NCBI GenBank assembly: GCA_030447415.1
Contig: JAUJOZ010000002.1
Span: forward strand, 1-64,000
Direction: 5' to 3'
Length of the DNA: 64,000 bases
Source: Thermomicrobiales bacterium
GTDB taxonomy: Bacteria; Chloroflexota; Chloroflexia; Thermomicrobiales; UBA6265
This document shows positions 59,294-64,000 of the stretch, one piece after another; position 1 is the first letter of the stretch, and each line of letters begins with the position of its first letter. Both the position numbers and the translations under genes were made by a program. The notes under the pieces are model-generated. The model did not search any database, was not told the DNA's origin, and was given only the letters and a program-made list of their open reading frames with translations.

Positions 59294-61248
59294 CTACGAC
59301 GGCTCGCCGAGGCGGTCCTTGAACCACGCCCGGGCTCGCGTTAGGACATCCTCCCGGTGGGCGGGTGGGCCCGCGGCGAGGAAGAGGTGCGACCCACCCG
59401 GGTTGCGTGCGAACTCCACCTCGCACCCGGCCTGCGTCAGCGCGACGAACATCTCCTCCCCCTGTCCGATCGGACAGCGGTCGTCCGCCTCGCCGTGGAT
59501 GATCAACGTCGGCGTGCGGACCCGGTGGGCGAAGGTTGACGGTGAGCGAGCGGCGCACCACTCCTCGACCTCCCGCGGCGTGCCGCCCCACTGCAAGGGA
59601 CCAAAGACGTGGCCGATGTCGCTCGTGCCGTAGAACGATTCGAAGTCGAAGACCGGCGCGCCGCAGATAGCGGCCTTGAAGCGGTCGGTCTGGCCGATGG
59701 TCCAGGCAGTCATGTAGCCACCGTAGCTGTACCCGAGGACGCCGGTGCGGTCCGGGTCGGCGTAGGGGCGCTCCAGCACGGCGTCGACGACGGCCATCAG
59801 GTCGTGGAAGTCCTCGCCGCCCCAGTCACCTGTCACCTGCTGGGTGAAGTGCCGGCCGTAGGAGCTGGAGCCCCGCGGGTTGGCGAAGACAAGCAGGACG
59901 CCATTCGTCGCCAGGCATTGCTGGAGGGGGACGAAGCGGTGGCCGTAGTAGCCGTTCGGCCCGCCGTGGATGTCGAGGACGACGGGGTAGCGTTTCGTGG
60001 GGTCGAACCCGGACGGCTTGAGCAGCCAGGCCTCGATCGTCAACGGATCCCGGCGCACCTCCAGCCGCTCCCACCCCGCGGGCGGCGCCTCGGAAAAGAC
60101 CGCCTCGTTGATCGCGGTGATGATCTGCCCCGTGCGATCCTGGAGGTCGAATGCCGAGATCTCCCCGGCCGCCGCCAGGCTTGTGTGCGCCTGCACCACC
60201 CAGCGCGTGGTGGAGTCGACGCTGAAGCCGGTGTGGATCGCCTCCCACGCGTGGAGGAGTTCCACATCACCCGTCTCGACGTCGAGCACATAGAGTCCGC
60301 TCGCCCCTGCCTGGATCGCGTGGAATAGGACCCGCCCGTCGTCCAGCCAAACCGGCTGCGACGGCGGCACCAACGTCGGGAAGCCCGCGTCGGGGAGGCA
60401 CTGGAGGTCGTCGGTCAGGCGTCGCACCGCCCCGGTCGCCACCTCGAGGACGAACCAGTCGAGCTGCCACGTCCGCTCCGGCTCACCGGCGAAGACGATC
60501 CGATCCCCCGACGGCGACCACGACCAGAGCCCGACCACCCCCGACTCCGGCCCAATCAGCTCGGTCGCTCCGGTCGCGACGGTCACGATGCCGAGCTGCG
60601 AGTGCATGCCGTTGCGGTTCGGCACCTGCACCGCCAGCCGCGTCCCGTCGGGCGACCACTGCGGGTAGTTGTGGTCGACTGGCTCTCGGGTCAGCATCCG
60701 CCGCTCGCCGCTCGCCGCGTCGACGACCCAGACCTGCGTGCGAGCGTCACCGAGGTAGCCCCGGTTGTCCTGCTTGTAGTCGATGCGGCGGGTGACTCGC
60801 ACCGGTGGCGCCGTGCCCTCCGGTGGCTCGGTCTCGTCCGGGTTCTCGGGGTCGAACAGAGCCGTGTAGGCGATGCTCCTCCCGTCCGGCGACCACGTTA
60901 GGTCGCCGATCGGTCGCGCGTGCCGCGTCACCTCGCGCGCCTCGCCCCTCCCTCCACCGGTAGAACCAGGACCCCGGTCTGCTTGGCGCCGACGCGGTCC
61001 GAGACGAACGCGATCTGACTCCCGTCGGGCGACCAGCGACCGCCGCCGTTCTTCTCCCCGGCCCACGTCAAGCGGCGTGGGTCGCCGCCATCCATCCCAC
61101 AGACCCAGAGCTGGCTCTCGACCTTCTTCGACGTGCGGTCGGTCGTGGCGAGCGCGTAGAGGATCTGAGCGCCGTCCGGCGACACCTGCGGATCGCTCGC
61201 CGACCGCAGGTCGTAGATCAGGGCATCCGGGGACAGCGGGCGGACCAT
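59294..61248 (-). pseudogene. S9 prolyl-oligopeptidase-type serine peptidase, one frameshift
   Basis: About 651 residues if repaired. ATG 61248 opens the N-terminal half of the propeller (VRPLSPDALIYDLRSASDPQ, WVCGMDGGDPRRLTWAGEKN, ALYAFVSDRVGA-type blades). Near 60945-60960 the frame shifts by one base inside a G/C-rich run (GGAGGGAGGGG) and continues through the remaining blades (ADGRSIAYTALFDPEN-type, WSPDGTRLAVQVPNRNG). The hydrolase domain has the catalytic Ser in LGYSYGGYMTAWTIGQTD, Asp in IHGEADDRCPIGQGEEM and His in NPGGSHLFLAAG. Everything needed is present, so a sequencing error is likelier than decay. It would cleave small peptides. Confidence 0.85.
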
Positions 61249-61429
61249 GGCTCGACTCCTCTCATGCGTCCGGCGGCGAGGCGCGTCAGCCGACCCGAAG
61301 AGGCGATGGCTCTATCTGCCGGCGGTCTGCGAGGATACCGGGGCACTGGGAACCGGGCAACACCGCCACCGGCATGCGCGGTGGCGGGTTTCCAACGACG
61401 TGACCGAGCGCGGGAGGTTGGAAATTGCG

Positions 61430-62791
61430 ATGGCCAACGTGGAGCGGTCGACCTACGACAACCTGACGGCGTGCGTGCTCCAAGAGATGGGTCGGTGGAC
61501 GGTACCAGGCGCCGCCGTCGCGGTCCTCCAGGACGGGCACGTCGAGGCCCACGGCTTCGGCGTCGCCAGCCTCGAGACCCGCCAGCCGGTCACCGCCGAT
61601 ACCCTGTTCCAGATTGGGTCGATCACCAAGGTCTTCACGGCGACGCTCGTCATGCGGCTCGTGGAGGAGGGGAAACTCGAGCTCGACACCCCGGCCGTCG
61701 CTTACCTGCCCGACTTGAAGCTCGGCGACAAGGATGCCCAGCGGACGATCACGCTGCGGCATCTGCTGTCTCACACGAGCGGGCTCTACGGAGATCGCTT
61801 CGACGACTACGGGATGGGCGATGACGCGCTGACCAAGGGGATCGCCGAGTTCCATTCTCTGCGCCAGCTCACCCCGCCGGGGGAGCTCTGGACGTATTCC
61901 AACACCGGGTTCTACCTCGCCGGCGCCATCGTCGAGCGCGTGACGGAGCAGCCCTTCGAGACCGCCATGACGGAGCGGCTCCTGCGGCCGCTCGGGCTGA
62001 AGCGCTCGTTCTTCTTCGCGCACGAGGCAATCGCCTTCCCGGTGGCGGTTGGGCGTGACCAGAAGAAGCCCGAGGCCGCGCCGGAGGTGGCCCGGCGTTA
62101 CCCGCTGCCGCGCGTGGTCAACCCGGCCGGCGGCATTATCGCGACCGTCGGTGGCCTCCTCCGCTTCGCGGCGCTCCACCTATGCGGCGGCGAAGTCGAC
62201 GGCGCGCGGCTCTTGAGCGAACGGTCGGTCCGGGCGATGCAGGAGCCGCAGACGGCGGCGGCCAACTTCGCCGATGCGTACGGCATCGGCTGGTCCCTGC
62301 ACACCGTCGGCGATGCCACGGTGGTCGGGCACGGCGGCTCGACCAACGGCTTCCGGGCACAGTTGGCGCTCGTGCCCGGAACCGGTCTCGCCATCGCAAT
62401 GCTCACCAATGGAAGCCGCGGCCACGCGGCGATGAGGGGGATCGAGGAATGGGCGCTGGCCCACTACCGCGGGCTGCGCCGCGAGAACCGAGCGCCGGTG
62501 AGGCTCTCCGCGGCCGAACTCGCGGCGTTTGCCGGTCGCTACGAGCAACCGCGGGCGACGGTGACCGTCGCCCCGGAGGACGGCGCGTTGCGGGGGGAGG
62601 TTGTCGGGCACAACCCGTTGACGAAGGAGGACGAGCCCGTGCCGCCGTTCCTGATGGCGCCGATCGGGCCGCGGGAGTTCCTGGTCTCCGACGGGGAGGG
62701 CGCGGGGACCCGGGTCGATTTCATCCCCGGCGACGGCGACACTCCCCGTTTCATCCGTCTCTGGGGCCGGCTCGCTGACCGCGTGAACTGA
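61430..62791 (+). CDS. Penicillin-recognising serine hydrolase (class C-like beta-lactamase family)
   Basis: A 453-residue protein. ATG 61430 has GGGAGG about 12 bases upstream; a GTG about 30 bases earlier is possible. The beta-lactamase/esterase triad motifs are SxxK in QIGSITKVFT (Ser64, Lys67), YxN in TYSNTGFYLAGA (Tyr156) and HxG in GHGGSTNGFRAQ. The length and C-terminal extra domain (about 120 residues) fit the broad CubicO/class C group (EstB, PBP-like), which includes peptidases and esterases as well as beta-lactamases. There is no signal peptide, so a cytoplasmic role is likely. Confidence 0.85.
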   Translation: MANVERSTYDNLTACVLQEMGRWTVPGAAVAVLQDGHVEAHGFGVASLETRQPVTADTLFQIGSITKVFTATLVMRLVEEGKLELDTPAVAYLPDLKLGDKDAQRTITLRHLLSHTSGLYGDRFDDYGMGDDALTKGIAEFHSLRQLTPPGELWTYSNTGFYLAGAIVERVTEQPFETAMTERLLRPLGLKRSFFFAHEAIAFPVAVGRDQKKPEAAPEVARRYPLPRVVNPAGGIIATVGGLLRFAALHLCGGEVDGARLLSERSVRAMQEPQTAAANFADAYGIGWSLHTVGDATVVGHGGSTNGFRAQLALVPGTGLAIAMLTNGSRGHAAMRGIEEWALAHYRGLRRENRAPVRLSAAELAAFAGRYEQPRATVTVAPEDGALRGEVVGHNPLTKEDEPVPPFLMAPIGPREFLVSDGEGAGTRVDFIPGDGDTPRFIRLWGRLADRVN

Positions 62792-62971
62792 GTGCGCACG
62801 CGCGCGCCGCGGCGATAGGCGTCGTCCGGACTCGCCCGCTGTCCCTCGTTCGACGGCGACGGCCCGGGCTGATGAGAACCTTCGGCTAAGGGACAATGGG
62901 AGCCGCGGGCGGTCCTCGACCGTGATGAGTGTATCGGCGGGGGCCGGGCAAGGTGAGTGGGGAGGACAGGC

Positions 62972-63898
62972 GTGTCGGACGGAGACGGGCGGGTCGCGGT
63001 CGTGCGCGACATCGAGCGGGAATTCGCGGCCTTCGCCGGGTCGGGCGGCGTCGCGGCGAAGCACCTGGGTACCGGCGAGGAGATCCGCGTCAATGCCGAC
63101 GGGGTGACGCCGACCGCGAGCACGATCAAGGTGCCGATTCTGATTGAGGTGTTTCGCCAGGTGGAGAGCGGCGAGGTCGACCTCGAGGGGCGGTTGACCG
63201 TCACCGAGGCGACGAAGGTGCGGGGTTCGGGCATCCTGCGGGAGTTATCGCTCGGGGTCGAACTGAGCGTGCGCGACCTCGCCACCCTGATGATCGTCGT
63301 CAGCGACAACACCGCGACGAACATGATGATCGACCTCGTCGGAGTTGATCGCGTGAACCGGACCCTCGCCGAGTTTGGCTTCGCACAGACTCGGCTCATC
63401 CAGCGGCTCGACTTTCTGAAGATCGGGAAGGACGCGCGAAACCTGGCGGTCACTACGCCGGCGGACCTGACTGGCATCATGGAGGCGCTGGCGAGCGGTG
63501 CCATGCTTGCCGACGAGAGCCGCGCGGCCATCCTGGAGATCCTGGGGCGGCAGCATTTCCTCAACCTGGTTCCGCGCTATCTCCCGTACAACCCGTACGC
63601 CGAGGAGATGGGCGAGCCGGACAATGGTCTCCGTATCGCCAACAAGACGGGGAGCTGGACGGGGATGCGCGCCGACATGGCCCTGGTGGAGTGGCCTGGA
63701 GTGGAATCCGCACCACCGACGCGGTACGTCATCGGGATCGTCACCGAGGGGGACCGGGACACGCGCTTCTGGGCCGAGAACGAGGGTGACCGCCTAATCG
63801 GCCGTGTCTCCCGCCGAATCTTCGAGCACTTCGGGGGCGGTACCCTCGACGCCGAGCCGGTCACCCCGAGCCAGGTGCAGGCCCGCGTCGGCGGGTGA
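62972..63898 (+). CDS. Class A beta-lactamase-fold serine hydrolase lacking the catalytic Glu
   Basis: A 308-residue protein. GTG 62972 has GGGGAGG upstream. Class A motifs are in the right order and spacing: SxxK in TASTIKVPI (Ser50, Lys53), SDN in VVSDNTATN (111-113) and KTG in ANKTGSWTG (225-227). The omega-loop Glu166 equivalent is missing: the aligned region around residue 147 reads RLDFLKIGKDARN, with Asp at best. There is no signal peptide. Without the Glu it is more likely a DD-peptidase-like or binding protein than an efficient beta-lactamase. It follows the class C-like gene by 180 bases. Confidence 0.85.
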   Translation: MSDGDGRVAVVRDIEREFAAFAGSGGVAAKHLGTGEEIRVNADGVTPTASTIKVPILIEVFRQVESGEVDLEGRLTVTEATKVRGSGILRELSLGVELSVRDLATLMIVVSDNTATNMMIDLVGVDRVNRTLAEFGFAQTRLIQRLDFLKIGKDARNLAVTTPADLTGIMEALASGAMLADESRAAILEILGRQHFLNLVPRYLPYNPYAEEMGEPDNGLRIANKTGSWTGMRADMALVEWPGVESAPPTRYVIGIVTEGDRDTRFWAENEGDRLIGRVSRRIFEHFGGGTLDAEPVTPSQVQARVGG

Positions 63899-64000
63899 GG
63901 CGGGGGGCGGGGGCTCGACAAGCAGAAAAGGGGTAGTGACGGCTCCATTACCGTCTGGTACTAGCACCCGCCTCTCCTTTACCGCGCCGGCGCTCGGACT

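Overview
The window is a GC-rich bacterial chromosome segment (roughly 68-70% G+C by eye) with dense short operons, many GTG starts and strong GGAGG-type ribosome binding sites. Three things point to Chloroflexota, most likely class Thermomicrobia (Sphaerobacter or Thermomicrobium relatives). It carries a cofD-cofC-cofE cofactor F420 operon with several F420-dependent oxidoreductases. It has Tat-like 'DGSRLDELTRAL...SSRR' leader proteins. It also has many secreted proteins with Asp-rich or TSP3-like repeats. This taxonomic call is inference; no rRNA or tRNA gene was seen.

Layout. 1-4.9 kb: an edge fragment, a PIG-L deacetylase, a monothiol glutaredoxin-like protein and an FGGY sugar kinase (minus strand), facing an F420-type LLM oxidoreductase and a PPOX protein. 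5.1-8.8 kb: cofD, cofC and cofE, coupled by 4-base overlaps, then an Fgd-like LLM oxidoreductase. 9.1-14.4 kb: a promoter, an FMN riboswitch and an intrinsic terminator precede a peptide/nickel-type ABC importer (two permeases and a frameshifted binding protein, no ATPase), then a frameshifted PPOX-nitroreductase fusion. 14.5-18.0 kb: a large three-repeat secreted protein, a cupin and two small membrane proteins. 18.66-19.65 kb: a decayed IS630-family element with inverted repeats, which reads in frame into a DinB-like gene. 20.3-35.2 kb: secreted proteins, a redoxin, metabolic enzymes (Cys/Met PLP enzyme, NudC, PLP decarboxylase, PIG-L, amidase, MBL-fold hydrolase), a YfhO-type membrane protein and an SGNH hydrolase. 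36-46 kb: an ABC exporter, an SDR protein, a Crp/Fnr regulator with a recognisable promoter and palindrome, CsbD, a cell-wall amidase, an M20 peptidase, and an ArsR-type regulator followed by an MFS transporter. 46.9-53.6 kb: a polyphosphate-linked group (two half-CHAD genes and Ppx/GppA), a KaiC-like ATPase coupled to a response regulator, a phosphoesterase and an HTH/coiled-coil protein. 54-64 kb: secreted or surface proteins, a YbjQ protein, a frameshifted S9 peptidase and two penicillin-recognising serine hydrolases.

How the genes connect. The left third is organised around flavin-like cofactors: F420 synthesis, F420 users, an FMN-sensing leader in front of an importer, and a nitroreductase domain of the FbiB C-terminal type. 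The most interesting candidate system is the FMN-riboswitch-controlled Dpp-type transporter, which by its control would be a flavin (or flavin-precursor) importer of an unexpected transporter family. Four genes are broken by single-base shifts (five shifts in all, the IS aside), so local sequence error must be excluded before calling them pseudogenes.
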